Counted from the first letter of the stretch, positions 24,349 through 33,159 are shown. The stretch: DNA of 64,000 nucleotides from Methylobacterium fujisawaense (GCF_014138435.1 NZ_JACJIM010000006.1:248001-312000), one strand, 5' to 3'. The notes: generated by a model from the sequence alone, not told the origin. Numbers and translations are program-made.

Positions 24349-26958
24349 TCACACCACCAGGTTCACGATCCGCCCCGGCACGACGATGACCTTGCGGGGT
24401 GCCTTGCCCTCCAGGACCTTCTGGACCGCCTCCAGCGCCAGGGTCGCGGCCTCCACGGCCTTGGCGTCGGCATCGCGGGGCACGGTGACGTCCGCACGCT
24501 TCTTGCCGTTGATCTGGACCGGCAAGGTGATCTCGTCCTCGACGAGGAGCCCCGCCTCGGTCTCGGGCCAGGGCGCCTGGGCCACGAGGCCGCCGCGGCC
24601 GAGGACGGACCAGCACTCCTCGGCGAGGTGCGGCATCATCGGGGCGATGAGTTGGACCAGGATGCCGGCGGCCTCCCGCGCCGCTTGTCCCGAGACCGGC
24701 CCGCGCAGGCCATCCTCCAGGGCGTTGGCCAGCGTGTAGATGTGGGCGACGCAACGGTTGAAGCGCAGGCGCTCGATATCGTCCTGCACGGAGGCCAGCG
24801 CCCGGTGGGCGGCCTTGCGCAGGGGCAGGTCCGCGGCGCCGTCGCCGGTCGCCTGCACGGCCGCGTTGACCAGCCGCCAGACCTTCTGGACGAAGCGGGC
24901 CGCGCCCTGCACGCCCTCCTCGGTCCAGATCACGTCGCGCTCCGGCGGCGAGTCGGAGAGCATGAACCAGCGCGCCGTGTCGGCCCCATAGCTCGCGATG
25001 ATGTCGTCGGGGTCGACCACGTTCTTCTTCGACTTCGACATCTTCTCGATGGCGCCGATCGTGATCGGCGCCTGAGTTTTCACGTGAAACGCGCGGCGCT
25101 CGCCCTCCTCCGTGGCGAAGCGGATTTCGGCCGGGGGCACCCAGGCGCCGGCCGCGTCCTTGTAGGTTTCGTGGACGACCATGCCCTGCGTGAACAGGCC
25201 GGCGAAGGGCTCGGAGACGCCGGCCCAGCCGGTCTCGCGCATCGCCCGCATGAAGAACCGGGCGTAGAGCAGGTGCAGGATCGCGTGCTCGATGCCGCCG
25301 ATATACTGGTCCACCGCCAGCCAGCGATCGACCACGGCGCGGTCGGTGGGCGCGTCCGTGAGCCAGGGCGCGGTGAAGCGGGCGTAGTACCAGGACGAAT
25401 CGACGAACGTGTCCATCGTGTCGGTCTCGCGCCGGGCCGGCGCGCCGCATTGCGGGCAGGGCACGTTCCGCCACGCCGCGTCGCGCTCCAGCGGGTTGCC
25501 GGGCTGATCGAAGGAGACGTCCTCGGGGAGTTTCACCGGCAGGTCGGACACCGGAACCGGGACCGGGCCGCAGGACTCGCAGTGGATGATCGGGATCGGG
25601 CAGCCCCAGTAGCGCTGGCGGGAGACGCCCCAGTCGCGCAGGCGGAACTGGACCTTGCGCTTGGCGATCCCCTCCCCTTCCAGGCGCCGCGCCACGGCCT
25701 CGAAGGCCTCCCCGGTGCTCATGCCGTCGAGGAAGCGCGAATTGATCATCCGCCCGTCCTCGACATAGGCGGTGTCAGTGATGACGAAGGTCGCCGGATC
25801 CTGCCCCTCGGGGCAGACCACCGGCGTGTTGCCGAGCCCGTACTTGTTCGAAAAATCGAGGTCGCGCTGGTCGTGCGCCGGGCAGCCGAACACCGCGCCG
25901 GTGCCGTATTCCATCAGCACGAAATTCGCCACGTAGACCGGCAGCGTCCAGGACGGGTCCAGGGGATGGCGGACGGTGAGGCCGGTGTCGAAGCCGAGTT
26001 TTTCCGCCGTGTCGATCGCCGCCTGGGCCGTGCCCGTGCGCCGGCATTCTTCGATGAAGGCCTGGAGAGCGGGGTTTGTTGCGGCAACCGCTGCCGCCAG
26101 CGGATGATCGGCGGCCACGGCGAGGAACTTGGCGCCAAACAGGGTGTCGGGCCGCGTGGTGTAGACCTTGATGTCACGGAGGACCCCATCGGCCGCACGT
26201 TGGGCAGCTGCGGCGTGGGCATCCGGAACAAGTGCGAAAAGAACCTCCAGGCCCTCCGAGCGGCCGATCCAGTTCTTCTGCATCAGCCGGACCTTCTCCG
26301 GCCAGCGGTCCAGCCCGTCCAGCGCGGTCAGCAGGTCCTCGGCGAAATCGGTGATCTTGAAGAACCACTGGGTCAGCTCGCGCTGCTCCACCAGGGCGCC
26401 GGAGCGCCAGCCGCGCCCGTCGATCACCTGCTCGTTGGCGAGCACGGTGTGGTCCACCGGGTCCCAGTTCACCTTGGCGGTGCGGCGGGTCACGAGGCCC
26501 TTCGCCAAGAAGTCCAGGAACATGCGCTGCTGATGCTTGTAATAGTCGGGATCGCAGGTCGCGATCTCCCGGCTCCAGTCCAGCGACAGGCCCATGGCCT
26601 TCAGCTGGTCGCGCATCGACGCGATGTTGGCGTAGGTCCAGTCCCGCGGGTTGACCTTGCGCTCCATGGCGGCGTTCTCGGCCGGCAGGCCGAAGGCGTC
26701 CCAGCCCATCGGGTGCAGCACGTTGAAGCCGCGGGCGCGCTTGTAGCGGGCGACGACGTCGCCCATCGCGTAGTTGCGGACATGGCCCATGTGGATGCGC
26801 CCCGACGGATAGGGGAACATCTCAAGAACGTAGTATTTCGGACGGCTGTCGGAATTGTCGGTCTCGAACAGGCGCCTCTCAGCCCAGGCTTCCTGCCAGC
26901 GCGGCTCGGCATCCTTGGCGTTGTAGCGCTCGACGGGCTGGGGGGCGGTGCTGGTCAT
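24349..26958 (-). CDS. leuS: Leucyl-tRNA synthetase
   Basis: An 869-residue class I synthetase that charges tRNA-Leu. The HIGH-equivalent HMGHVRNY is at about 50, the editing domain (CP1) carries the TTRPDTLFGA motif, zinc-type cysteines are present (CESCG and CPQCG), KMSKSKKN lies at about 640, and a C-terminal domain ends KVIVVPGRIVNLVV. The start MTSTAPQPVERYNAKDAE at 26958 is chosen by family N terminus; the frame is open upstream. In many alphaproteobacteria leuS directly precedes lptE-holA; here those are about 10 kb away and on the other strand. A degenerate parS-like site lies inside it. Confidence 0.97.
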   Translation of the reverse strand: MTSTAPQPVERYNAKDAEPRWQEAWAERRLFETDNSDSRPKYYVLEMFPYPSGRIHMGHVRNYAMGDVVARYKRARGFNVLHPMGWDAFGLPAENAAMERKVNPRDWTYANIASMRDQLKAMGLSLDWSREIATCDPDYYKHQQRMFLDFLAKGLVTRRTAKVNWDPVDHTVLANEQVIDGRGWRSGALVEQRELTQWFFKITDFAEDLLTALDGLDRWPEKVRLMQKNWIGRSEGLEVLFALVPDAHAAAAQRAADGVLRDIKVYTTRPDTLFGAKFLAVAADHPLAAAVAATNPALQAFIEECRRTGTAQAAIDTAEKLGFDTGLTVRHPLDPSWTLPVYVANFVLMEYGTGAVFGCPAHDQRDLDFSNKYGLGNTPVVCPEGQDPATFVITDTAYVEDGRMINSRFLDGMSTGEAFEAVARRLEGEGIAKRKVQFRLRDWGVSRQRYWGCPIPIIHCESCGPVPVPVSDLPVKLPEDVSFDQPGNPLERDAAWRNVPCPQCGAPARRETDTMDTFVDSSWYYARFTAPWLTDAPTDRAVVDRWLAVDQYIGGIEHAILHLLYARFFMRAMRETGWAGVSEPFAGLFTQGMVVHETYKDAAGAWVPPAEIRFATEEGERRAFHVKTQAPITIGAIEKMSKSKKNVVDPDDIIASYGADTARWFMLSDSPPERDVIWTEEGVQGAARFVQKVWRLVNAAVQATGDGAADLPLRKAAHRALASVQDDIERLRFNRCVAHIYTLANALEDGLRGPVSGQAAREAAGILVQLIAPMMPHLAEECWSVLGRGGLVAQAPWPETEAGLLVEDEITLPVQINGKKRADVTVPRDADAKAVEAATLALEAVQKVLEGKAPRKVIVVPGRIVNLVV
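25076..25091. other. Degenerate parS-like site inside leuS
   Basis: GTTTTCACGTGAAACG matches the consensus TGTTTCACGTGAAACA at 13 of 16 positions, and the 14-base core at 13 of 14. The right half-site is perfect. It is within the leuS codons for AFHVKTQ, which may constrain it by chance, so ParB binding is uncertain. Confidence 0.4.
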
Positions 26959-27350
26959 GGATCCGGCTGGGTCAGGGGCTCGTCGGTCATTCCGAAGGAT
27001 GACCACGGCACGGTCGCGCCGCGATAGCATATCTGCGCCGCAGCCGGTCAACGCAGCGCGCGATTCGGGCTTGCGCGGGGCGCGCGAACGCATAGGTCGG
27101 ACAGGGAGAGGCGGGACATGAGGCGGGGTCGCGCCGGAGCGATCCCATCCAACCCCCTCATCCTGAGACGCGGCGCCGCCGCTTCGACGGCGGGCTGCAG
27201 GGGGGCGGACGGCCGGGACCCTCCTTCGAGGCCTCCGCGGCGCTCCGGCATCTCAGGATGAGGGGGTTGGACAGGATGACCGTCCCCTCGAGAATCACGG
27301 CAGCGGGGATGCACGGGCCGCCGCCCGGCAGCGACAGGACAGGCAAGGCC
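26959..27350. other. Intergenic stretch between leuS and the YggS-type gene
   Basis: This 392-base divergent gap contains a 124-base palindromic repeat (27148-27271) and presumably both promoters. No further gene was seen. Confidence 0.5.
27148..27271. repeat. Palindromic intergenic repeat with 21-bp perfect terminal arms, copy 2
   Basis: The element is bounded by 21-base perfect inverted repeats (27148-27168 and 27251-27271) containing CCCCCTCATCCTGAGA. Its interior (27221-27263, from CTCCTTCGAGGCCTCCGC) is nearly identical to part of the repeat at 24192-24291. No coding capacity; the arms make it MITE- or REP-like. It may be mobilised by an absent protein. Confidence 0.75.
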
Positions 27351-28103
27351 ATGGACGACGCGAAGACCGAACCCAGCGCGCCTCCCACCGACGGGATGGG
27401 GCACGTGACCGCGAAGCTTCCGGTGGGGCAGGCCGATGTCGCCGCGGGTCTCGCCGAGGTCCGGGCGGCCATCGCCCGGGCTGCCGAGGATTCGGAGCGC
27501 GATCCGGCCACGGTCCAGCTCGTGGCCGTCTCCAAGACCGTGCCGGCCGAGGGCATCCTGCCGGCGCTCAAGGCCGGACAGCGGGTCTTCGGCGAGAACT
27601 ACGTCCAGGAATCCGTAGCGAAATGGCCGGACCTCCGGGCCCGCTACCCGGATGTCGAGTTGCACCTCGTCGGGCCGCTGCAATCCAACAAGGCCCGGGA
27701 GGCGGTCGCCCTGTTCGACGTGATCCACTCCCTCGACCGGCTGTCGCTCGCGGCGGCGCTGGCCAAGGAGATCGACCGGTCCGGCCGGACGCCGAAGCTT
27801 CTGATCCAGGTCAATACCGGCGCAGAGCCGCAGAAGGGCGGCGTGCTCCCGGATCAACTCGACACCCTGCTCTCCGAATGCCAGGAGACCCACGGCCTCG
27901 CCATTCAGGGGCTGATGTGCATCCCGCCGGCGGAGGATCCGCCCTCGGCCCATTTCGCCCTGCTGGCCCGGCTCGCGAAGGCCCACAACCTGCCGATCCT
28001 CTCCATGGGCATGAGCGCGGATTTCCCCGCGGCGATCCAGCTCGGCGCCACCCATGTCCGGGTCGGGACCGCGATCTTCGGGGCCCGGACCCGGAAGGCC
28101 TGA
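27351..28103 (+). CDS. YggS/PROSC-family pyridoxal-phosphate homeostasis protein
   Basis: A 250-residue fold-III PLP-binding protein that buffers pyridoxal phosphate rather than acting as a known enzyme. The PLP lysine is in LVAVSKTVPAEGI (about 60), followed by FGENYVQE, HLVGPLQSNKA, LIQVNTGAEPQKGG, LMCIPPAED and the C-terminal SMGMSADFPAAI with VRVGTAIFGAR. The start at 27351 (MDDAKTEPS) leaves a 25-residue extension before the core; a later start is possible. It is divergent from leuS and convergent with the L,D-transpeptidase gene (15 bases). Confidence 0.9.
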   Translation: MDDAKTEPSAPPTDGMGHVTAKLPVGQADVAAGLAEVRAAIARAAEDSERDPATVQLVAVSKTVPAEGILPALKAGQRVFGENYVQESVAKWPDLRARYPDVELHLVGPLQSNKAREAVALFDVIHSLDRLSLAAALAKEIDRSGRTPKLLIQVNTGAEPQKGGVLPDQLDTLLSECQETHGLAIQGLMCIPPAEDPPSAHFALLARLAKAHNLPILSMGMSADFPAAIQLGATHVRVGTAIFGARTRKA

Positions 28104-28118
28104 GCCTGAGGTCGGGCC

Positions 28119-28676
28119 TCAGCCGATCCGCAGATGCGTCCGCGGCCCGAGGCGGCGCAGCAGCCGCAGCAGGTCGGCCCGGGCCAGGGCGACGCAGCCC
28201 TCCGTCGGGCGGTAGCCGTCCCGGGCGATGTGCAGGAAGATCGCCGAGCCCCGCCCCTTCCGGATCGGGGCGCGGTTGTAGTCGAGGTCGATCACCACGT
28301 CGTAGAGCCCGTCGCCGCGCCACATCGATTCGGCGCTGATCCCGGGGGCCGGCAGGCGGATCGGCCGGTTGTAGCGGCGGTCCCGGCTCTCGTCGCACCA
28401 GCCGTCGTCGGGTCGGGTCGCCCGCAGGGGCAGCAGCGTGCGCGGCCGGATCCCGAGATGATCGGGCCGGTAGGCGCCGGCACGCAGGCGGAAGCGCCCG
28501 CGCGGCGAGCCGCCGTCGCCCTCGCGCTTGTCGATCACGATCCCGCCCGCCCCGAGGGCGCAGGGGATCACCGCCGGGCCGACGAGGAGCTGCCCGCGCC
28601 GCCGGTCCCCCACCGTGGCCCGCACGCGGATGTCCCCCAGGGTCAGGCGGACGGGTCCCCTGCTCGGCCGCCGCAT
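28119..28676 (-). CDS. YkuD-type L,D-transpeptidase family protein
   Basis: A 185-residue single-domain YkuD protein. The active-site segment is near the C terminus, FLHIARDGYRPTEGCVALA, with the catalytic Cys in EGC; the usual SHGC reads TEGC, as in the COG3786 subgroup. GIVIDKREGDGGSPRGRF is the other conserved block. L,D-transpeptidases cross-link peptidoglycan or attach proteins to it. No signal peptide is visible, which is odd for a periplasmic enzyme. GGAGG lies 6 bases upstream of the start. It is divergent from an OmpR-type regulator. Confidence 0.85.
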   Translation of the reverse strand: MRRPSRGPVRLTLGDIRVRATVGDRRRGQLLVGPAVIPCALGAGGIVIDKREGDGGSPRGRFRLRAGAYRPDHLGIRPRTLLPLRATRPDDGWCDESRDRRYNRPIRLPAPGISAESMWRGDGLYDVVIDLDYNRAPIRKGRGSAIFLHIARDGYRPTEGCVALARADLLRLLRRLGPRTHLRIG

Positions 28677-29051
28677 CTCCGTCCTCCCGAATCCACCCGG
28701 CCCGGCGCGCCTTATGCCCGAGATCCGTACTCCGAACCGGTGAAAAATTGCGCGCAAGGCAACTTCCGGCCACAAAGGGCGCTCTATTTCTCGGTTGAAC
28801 CCGGGCCGCCGAGCCGGGATTCGGGAGCCAGCCCACCGCCTCGCCGTGGGGTCCGACGCCTTGATCCTGAAGCGGTGCGCCCCGATCCCGCAGCCCGTTC
28901 ACCGCGGCGATTGCCGCGGCGGCGAAAGGATGCGGAAACACAAGCCTCGGTAGAGTCGCGCCGCGATCCTGCCGAGATCCTGACGTCATCGCATGCTGCA
29001 CCCGGCAGGCGGCCCCCGCCTCTCCCGCAGCCTGCTCTGGGGCCCCGGACG
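28677..29051. other. Divergent control region of L,D-transpeptidase and response regulator
   Basis: This 375-base gap is AT-richer around 28735-28800 and contains the palindrome TTGCGCGCAA (28748-28757), a possible regulator half-site pair. It probably contains both promoters. No gene was seen. Confidence 0.45.
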
Positions 29052-29738
29052 ATGCCGAATGCCTACCGCCTGCTGATCTGCGACGACGACGCGATCCTGC
29101 GCGATACCCTCACCGAGCAGCTCGATCTCTGCGACGAGTTCACGGTCTTCACCGAAGCCAACGCCACGGACGCGATCCGACGGGTCGCCGCCGAGCGCAT
29201 CGACCTCGCCGTGATGGATGTCGGCCTGCCCGACCTCGACGGGCGCGAGGCCGTGCGCCGGATGCGGGCCGGCGGCTTCCGCGGCCCGGTGATCATGCTG
29301 ACCGCCCAGGATTCCGAGGCGGACCATGTCGAGGGGCTGGAGGCCGGCGCCAACGACTACGTCACCAAGCCGTTCAAGTTCGGCATCCTGCTGGCCCGGA
29401 TCCGCGCCCACCTGCGCAGCCACGAGGCCTCCGAGGACGCGGTGTTCCAGATCGGCCCCTACACGTTCCGGCCGGGGGCCAAGCTCCTCGTCGGCGAGCG
29501 CGGCTCGAAGCTGAAGCTCACCGAGAAGGAGACCGCGATCCTGCGCTTCCTCTACCGGGCGGGCCGGGCCGTGGTGAACCGCGACACCCTCCTCGCCGAG
29601 GTCTGGGGCTACAACGCCCAGGTGACCACGCACACGCTCGAGACGCATATCTACCGGCTGCGCCAGAAGATCGAGCCGAACCCCGCCACCGCCGCGATCC
29701 TCGTGACCGAGGGGGGCGGATACAAGTTGCTGCCCTGA
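29052..29738 (+). CDS. OmpR/PhoB-family response regulator (orphan)
   Basis: A 228-residue two-domain regulator. The receiver (about 1-122) has the acidic pocket ICDDD, the phospho-acceptor Asp in LAVMDVGLPDLDG, Thr in MLTAQDS and Lys in VTKPFK. The DNA-binding winged helix is at about 135-228 (KLKLTEKETAILRFL through YRLRQKIEPNP and GGGYKLLP). No histidine kinase is adjacent. With an L,D-transpeptidase gene divergent to it, an envelope-related role such as that of CenR in other alphaproteobacteria is possible, but this is inference. Confidence 0.9.
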   Translation: MPNAYRLLICDDDAILRDTLTEQLDLCDEFTVFTEANATDAIRRVAAERIDLAVMDVGLPDLDGREAVRRMRAGGFRGPVIMLTAQDSEADHVEGLEAGANDYVTKPFKFGILLARIRAHLRSHEASEDAVFQIGPYTFRPGAKLLVGERGSKLKLTEKETAILRFLYRAGRAVVNRDTLLAEVWGYNAQVTTHTLETHIYRLRQKIEPNPATAAILVTEGGGYKLLP

Positions 29739-29803
29739 CGAATTGAAGCTTTACGTGTAGGCGATCCGGCAGGTTCGCGTATGCGCAGGGTGGTGAGGCG
29801 TTC

Positions 29804-30295
29804 TTGGGGCTCGACGACGACATCGCGATCCTCGCGGCCGCACCGCTGTTCGGCTTCCTCGACCGGGATGCCCTGCGCCTGCTGACCTTCGCGGCGGAGC
29901 GCCGCGACCTCGCGGACGGCGACCTGCTGTTTTCCCGCGGCGATCCGGCCGATGGCGGCTTCGTGGTGATGGCCGGGACGATCCGGCTGGCACCCCGGTC
30001 CCCGGGGGCCGAGCCGGTGCGGGCCGGGCGCTCCGCCTTGATCGGCCAGCTCGCCCTGTTCGTACGCGGGACCCGCCCGACCGAAGCCCGGGCCGAGGGG
30101 AGCGCCGCGGTGATGCGCATCACGCCGATGCTGATGCGCCGGGTGCTGGAGGAATTCCCCGCGGCCGCGCAGGCCGTCCACGACACCCTGGCGGACGACC
30201 TCGCCGGGCTGGTGACCGATCTCGATCAGGTGCGCGGGCTCCTCGAGGTCATCGACGGCATCTCCTCAGGTGACAGCTCCGATGGCCGCTTGTAA
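29804..30295 (+). CDS. Cyclic nucleotide-binding-domain protein (no DNA-binding domain)
   Basis: A 163-residue protein made of one cNMP-type beta roll (about 8-125): LAAAPLFGFLDRDALRLL, FSRGDPADGGFVVMAGTIRL, ALIGQLALFVRGTRPTEARA. The usual phosphate-binding arginine of the cNMP cassette (GE-xx-RxA) appears as TRPTEARA, so ligand binding is uncertain. There is no helix-turn-helix; the C terminus is helical. TTG at 29804 is the start because GAGG lies 5 bases before it and no ATG/GTG is in frame. It sits between the response regulator and dapD in the same direction, a grouping also seen in other Rhizobiales from memory. Confidence 0.75.
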   Translation: MGLDDDIAILAAAPLFGFLDRDALRLLTFAAERRDLADGDLLFSRGDPADGGFVVMAGTIRLAPRSPGAEPVRAGRSALIGQLALFVRGTRPTEARAEGSAAVMRITPMLMRRVLEEFPAAAQAVHDTLADDLAGLVTDLDQVRGLLEVIDGISSGDSSDGRL

Positions 30296-30331
30296 GCACG
30301 GGCTCCCGCCGCAAGAGTTCTGACCCGTTCC

Positions 30332-31192
30332 ATGTCCCAGGCCGGCCTGCCCCATTCCGATCTCGCCCAGACCATCGAAGCCGCCTGGGAAGACCGCGCC
30401 AACATCTCGACCGCCACCCAGGGGGCGGTGCGCGAGGCGGTCGAGACGGCCCTGGAGCTGCTCGATTCGGGCAAGGCACGGGTCGCCGAGAAGAGCGGCA
30501 ACCACGACTGGGTGGTCAACCAGTGGCTGAAGAAGGCGGTGCTGCTCTCCTTCCGCCTCAACGACATGGCGACGATCGAGGGCGGCCCCGGCGGCGCGCC
30601 CTGGTGGGACAAGGTCGCGTCGAAATTCGCCGGCTGGGGCGAGGCCGAGTTCCGCGCCGCGGGCCTGCGCGCCGTGCCGGGCTGCTTCGTCCGCCGGGGC
30701 TCCTACATCGCCCCCGGTGCCGTGCTGATGCCGAGCTTCGTCAATCTCGGCGCCCATGTGGGCGAGGGCACGATGGTCGACACCTGGGTGACGATCGGCT
30801 CCTGCGCGCAGGTGGGGAAGAACTGCCACATCTCCGGCGGCGCCGGCATCGCGGGCGTGCTGGAGCCGCTCCAGGCCAACCCGGTGATCATCGAGGACGA
30901 TTGCTTCATCGGCGCCCGCGCCGAGGTGGCGGAGGGCGTCATCGTCGGCCAGGGCAGCGTCCTGTCCATGGGCGTCTATATCGGCGCCTCCACCAAGATC
31001 GTCGATCGGACCACCGGCGAGGTGATGTACGGCCGCGTGCCGCCCTACTCCGTGGTCGTCTCGGGCACGATGCCCGGCAAGGCGCTCCCGGACGGATCGC
31101 CCGGCCCGGGCCTCTACTGCGCGGTGATCGTCAAGCGCGTCGATGCCGGCACCCGGTCGAAGACCGCCATCAACGAGCTGCTGCGCACCTGA
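30332..31192 (+). CDS. dapD: 2,3,4,5-tetrahydropyridine-2,6-dicarboxylate N-succinyltransferase
   Basis: A 286-residue enzyme of the succinylase branch of lysine/diaminopimelate synthesis, using succinyl-CoA. The N-terminal helical domain (to about 100) leads into a left-handed beta helix of hexapeptide repeats (VRRGSYIAPGAVLMPSFVNL through VIVGQGSVLSMGVYIGASTK). Signature segments FVNLGAHVGEGTMVDTW and CAQVGKNCHISGGAGIAGV are intact, and GRVPPYSVVVSG follows. Full length. An alpha/beta-hydrolase-fold gene follows 40 bases later; dapE is not adjacent. Confidence 0.96.
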   Translation: MSQAGLPHSDLAQTIEAAWEDRANISTATQGAVREAVETALELLDSGKARVAEKSGNHDWVVNQWLKKAVLLSFRLNDMATIEGGPGGAPWWDKVASKFAGWGEAEFRAAGLRAVPGCFVRRGSYIAPGAVLMPSFVNLGAHVGEGTMVDTWVTIGSCAQVGKNCHISGGAGIAGVLEPLQANPVIIEDDCFIGARAEVAEGVIVGQGSVLSMGVYIGASTKIVDRTTGEVMYGRVPPYSVVVSGTMPGKALPDGSPGPGLYCAVIVKRVDAGTRSKTAINELLRT

Positions 31193-31232
31193 TGTCCTGA
31201 GACCGGGCGGGAGCGTGCTTGGCGGGAGCGCG

Positions 31233-32087
31233 ATGGAGACGCTGGAGCTGAACCTCACGGTGGCGGGCCGGCCGGTGCCGACCCCCTGCGACGTGTTCGG
31301 AGCGGGGCCGGACGCCCTCCTGCTCCCGGCCCTGTCGACCATCTCGGCGCGCGCCGAGATGCGGGACCTCGCCCGCGACCTGGGAACCGCGTATCGCTGC
31401 CTCGTGCCCGACTGGCCCGGTTTCGGCGCCCGGCCGCGGACGCGGGTGCCCCTCGCCCCCGCGACCTTCCACGCCTTCCTCGACGCCCTGCTCGCCGCCG
31501 CCCCCGGCCCGTACGCGCTCGGCGTCGCGGCCGGCCATGCCGCCGGCTACCTCGTGGCGGCGGCGCGGCGCCATCCGCAGGCCTTCGCGCGCCTGGTCCT
31601 GGTGGCGCCGACCTGGCGGGGGCCGCTGCCCACCGCGATGCCGGGACGGGCGCACTGGTTCCCGCGCATCCGCCGCGCCGTGGAGGCGCCGCTCCTCGGC
31701 GAGGCGCTCTACCGCATCAACATCAGCCCACCGATCATCGGCCGGATGATGCGCGCCCATGTCTATGCCGACGCCGCCCGGGTGACCCCGGCTCTGATCC
31801 GCGACAAGCACGCCATCACCCGCCAGCGCAACGGCCGCTTCGGCACCGCCGCCTTCGTCACCGGAGGCCTCGATCCGGTGGGCAGCCGCGACGCCTTCCT
31901 GGCCCTGTTCGGCGACGGCCTGCCGCCGACCCTGGTGCTGCGGCCCGAGGGCGCACCCCGGCGCTCGGGCGCCGAGATGGACGCCCTCATCGCCGGCGGC
32001 CGCGTGACCGGCGCCGCGATCCCCGGCGCCCTGAGCCCGCACGAGGAGCATCCGGGCGCCGTGGCCGCCGCGATCCGGGCGGCGTGA
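31233..32087 (+). CDS. Alpha/beta-hydrolase-fold protein lacking the nucleophile serine
   Basis: A 284-residue protein with the alpha/beta-hydrolase layout: an early LLLPALSTISARAEM oxyanion-type segment, CLVPDWPGFGARPRT, the nucleophile-elbow strand YALGVAAGHAAGYLVAAA, and a C-terminal SPHEEHPGAV with the expected His. The elbow reads GHAAG where active enzymes have G-x-S-x-G, so the catalytic Ser is Ala. It is probably non-catalytic or uses other chemistry. GGGAG precedes ATG 31233; the frame is open further back into dapD. It follows dapD closely and may be cotranscribed. Confidence 0.75.
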   Translation: METLELNLTVAGRPVPTPCDVFGAGPDALLLPALSTISARAEMRDLARDLGTAYRCLVPDWPGFGARPRTRVPLAPATFHAFLDALLAAAPGPYALGVAAGHAAGYLVAAARRHPQAFARLVLVAPTWRGPLPTAMPGRAHWFPRIRRAVEAPLLGEALYRINISPPIIGRMMRAHVYADAARVTPALIRDKHAITRQRNGRFGTAAFVTGGLDPVGSRDAFLALFGDGLPPTLVLRPEGAPRRSGAEMDALIAGGRVTGAAIPGALSPHEEHPGAVAAAIRAA

Positions 32088-32246
32088 TCGCGGCGGGGGC
32101 GCGATCACGCGTGACAGTCGGCGCGGATCGGCACCGTCACCCTGGACAGAAGAGGGCGCCTGTGCAGGGACTGGATGTGCCGGCTGAGCCGTTCGTCCGG
32201 CAGCGGGCGCGCCCCGCAGATTCCATCCGATAGAGCCCCGGATCCG

Positions 32247-33125
32247 ATGCTGCGCACGCCGTCCCTGCCCCTCCTCGCCCCGGCCGCCCTCGCCCTCCTC
32301 CTGGCCGTCGCGGCCCGGGCTGAGGATGCGCCCCACCACCCCCCGGCGATGACCCCTGCAGCCCCGTCCCTGGGCGCCGAGACGCTGAAGCCCGGCAAGC
32401 CGGCCGTGAAGCCCTACCTGGCGGACGCGGCGGTGCCGGACGCCGTCCAGATCCTGCCGGCCCCGCCGGCCCACGACGCGCCCCTCGACAAGGCCGACCG
32501 GGCGGCCTTCAACAGCACCCGTGTCCTCAAGGGAACGGCCCGTTGGGACCTGGCCGCCAACGACGTCGCGGAGGGCGCGGCGGCGGTGCTGGAGAATTTC
32601 GCCTGCGTCCTCGGCACCCGGATCGATCAGGCGCGGGTGCCGGCGGTGATCAACCTTCTGGAGCGCGCCCGCCTCGACCTCGCCCGGGCGACGCGGGGCC
32701 CCAAGGTCCATTACCGCCGCCTGCGCCCGTTCGTGGGCAACGAGGCGCCGATCTGCGTGCAGCGCAGCCAGGCCCTGGCCGACAGCTTCAGCTATCCCTC
32801 CGGGCACGCCACCCAGGGGTGGGCCTACGCGCTGATCCTTGCATCCCTGGTTCCCGAGAAGGCGACGCCGATCCTGACCCGCGGCCGGGCCTATGGCGAG
32901 AGCCGGATCGTCTGCGGCGTGCACTGGCTCAGCGACGTGGCGGCGGGACGCCTCACCGGCACCGCGGTCTTCGCCGCCCTGATGGGGGATGCAACCTTCC
33001 GGGCGGACCTCGACCGGGCTCGGGCCGAGCTCCGGAGCGCCATGGCGGGCGCCGGGACGGTGCCGGATCAGGCCGCCTGTACCCGGGAGGCCGACGCCCT
33101 GCGGGAGCCGCCGCTCGAGTTCTAG
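32247..33125 (+). CDS. Class A nonspecific acid phosphatase (PAP2 superfamily), periplasmic
   Basis: A 292-residue secreted phosphatase. The signal peptide is MLRTPSLPLLAPAALALLLA with cleavage after ARA. The PAP2 triplet is complete: KVHYRRLRP (K-x6-RP), YPSGHATQGW (PSGH) and SRIVCGVHWLSD (SR-x5-H-x3-D). PhoN/PhoC-like enzymes release phosphate from organic esters in the periplasm. The frame is open upstream to 32175, but only ATG 32247 starts the signal peptide. Upstream of a TonB-dependent receptor; no cotranscription is implied. Confidence 0.92.
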   Translation: MLRTPSLPLLAPAALALLLAVAARAEDAPHHPPAMTPAAPSLGAETLKPGKPAVKPYLADAAVPDAVQILPAPPAHDAPLDKADRAAFNSTRVLKGTARWDLAANDVAEGAAAVLENFACVLGTRIDQARVPAVINLLERARLDLARATRGPKVHYRRLRPFVGNEAPICVQRSQALADSFSYPSGHATQGWAYALILASLVPEKATPILTRGRAYGESRIVCGVHWLSDVAAGRLTGTAVFAALMGDATFRADLDRARAELRSAMAGAGTVPDQAACTREADALREPPLEF

Positions 33126-33142
33126 GCTCGAACCGTTCCAGA

Positions 33143-33159
33143 TTTGAAGTCTTCTAAGT
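33143..33159. promoter_or_regulatory. Possible Irr/ICE-like iron-control box
   Basis: ATTTGAAGTCTTCTAAG matches the Irr box consensus TTTAGAANNNTTCTAAA at 11 of 14 fixed positions and keeps the inverted core GAA-N3-TTC. It is about 100 bases upstream of the siderophore receptor start. It could equally be a chance palindrome. Confidence 0.35.
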
